A stretch of DNA of 64,000 nucleotides. Origin: Homarus americanus. Its lineage: Eukaryota > Arthropoda > Malacostraca > Decapoda > Nephropidae. Under the pieces are notes generated by a model. It ran no database searches, was not told the DNA's origin, and saw only the letters and a list, made by a program, of their open reading frames with translations. Location: positions 2,104,940-2,168,939 of the forward strand of contig NW_024720711.1 of the NCBI RefSeq assembly GCF_018991925.1, written 5' to 3'. Shown here in pieces: positions 63,187-64,000 of this stretch; the first letter of the stretch is position 1, and the number at the start of each line of letters is the position of its first letter. The position numbers and the translations under genes were made by a program.

Positions 63187-64000
63187 CTGTAAGATCAGAG
63201 GTCAAGGTCACTACAATGAGGTTAGTAATACTACTAGGCTTAAGGTGCTGGGGCCTGGTCAGTAATGTTAGGTCAGTACAAGCACAATATAGATCAATAT
63301 TATGGTGAATTAGGTCAATACTATATTAATTAATAGGTCAACACTATACTATTAGGTTAGCGCTATAATATAAGGTCAACACTAAGGCACAACAAGTTCA
63401 AATTATAGATGAGGTCAACATAAATGAGTGGTTATATTAGACAAACACTACAAGGTTACAACACAAACTATATAACACTTGTTTACTCCACACGAGGACT
63501 GATATACTAAACTTAGTCTTGATTAACAATGGCAATAACCTTCTCTGGACAGATGGTTCATACCAGCGTGTGAGGTTTGGGGTAATTGTTAACATAGGAA
63601 TTACGTGGTTATCATTATTATTATTAATATTATTATTATTAATTTACTACAATACTACAACTACTAGTATTATTCTTACTACTACTACTACTATTTTTAC
63701 TATTACTACTACTACTACTATCACTGTTATTAGAGTTAATATTTGTGTCAGTAGTGCTAAAAATATTACTCAAATCGGCCCTCGCCTCAGATCACCCACC
63801 CACAGTAGCTAATCACTGTCCACGAGTTCAAATGTTTCCGCGTACAGTACATTATCAAGTACATTTATGGCTGTGTATTAAGGACGGTGTACGTGTACCT
63901 TAAAATACGCTCATCGTGTTGTACCTGCAGCGTTCAACCTTCACTGCCATGAGAAGCACGCAATGTTTACAGTTTACCACGTATATGCTTCGTTTTCTAT
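63187..64000. other. Probable intron of the K2P gene; degenerate repeats
   Basis: Upstream of the last channel exon (gene on the minus strand). 63265-63440 is an irregular array of 'taggtcaacactata'-like units. 63612-63725 is a trinucleotide tract (ATT, then ACT). No pore-1 exon is seen. Confidence 0.5.

Overview
This is eukaryotic, AT-rich animal DNA. Two real genes are split by introns and surrounded by transposable-element debris. The gene sequences, the CCTAA/TTAGG telomere-type runs, and the mix of CR1-like LINEs, pogo/Tigger-like DNA transposons and a tRNA-derived SINE point to an arthropod, most likely a decapod crustacean. The species cannot be told from the sequence alone. There are no bacterial-type operons, rRNA genes or CRISPR arrays.

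Layout. 1-13.0 kb: intergenic, with a broken CR1-like LINE at the left edge, inverted repeats, several minisatellites, and a 5'-truncated LINE inserted inside a 54-bp tandem repeat. 13.1-32.3 kb (+): glutamate-cysteine ligase catalytic subunit (Gclc). Ten coding exons keep one frame for 589 codons plus a stop. Only the first exon (about 50 residues in human) is missing, and it must lie left of the window. The Gclc introns hold LINE fragments, TA-flanked DNA transposons, a three-copy 0.4-kb tandem repeat and a decayed antisense coding region that I do not recognise. 33-46 kb: no confident gene; nested DNA transposons, a SINE and LINE pieces. 46.9-51.0 kb (-): a near full-length CR1-like LINE with ORF1, endonuclease and reverse transcriptase, inactivated by a frameshift and an endonuclease-site substitution. 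51.5-52.3 kb (+): a C2H2 zinc-finger array with decayed edges. 52-62 kb: repeats and LINE debris. 62.2-63.2 kb (-): the last coding exon of a two-pore-domain potassium channel; its earlier exons lie right of the window.

Main points for follow-up. (1) The potassium-channel exon ends in UGA-C, and the same frame continues for 165 more codons with strongly G/C-ending codons in an AT-rich region. This is a candidate for stop-codon readthrough, or else a recent CGA-to-TGA mutation. (2) The acceptor of the first visible Gclc exon is the last unit of a 29-bp tandem repeat carrying decoy splice sites. (3) Nine TA-flanked elements all have CAG...CTG ends (one right end degraded), and the window is full of TACAGTA/TACTGTA strings, as expected if these elements left 3-nt excision footprints. 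(4) Two unrelated foldback elements both carry CCTAA-rich spacers.

Gclc and the potassium channel are neighbours only by position. I see no shared pathway, and everything between them is mobile or decayed DNA.
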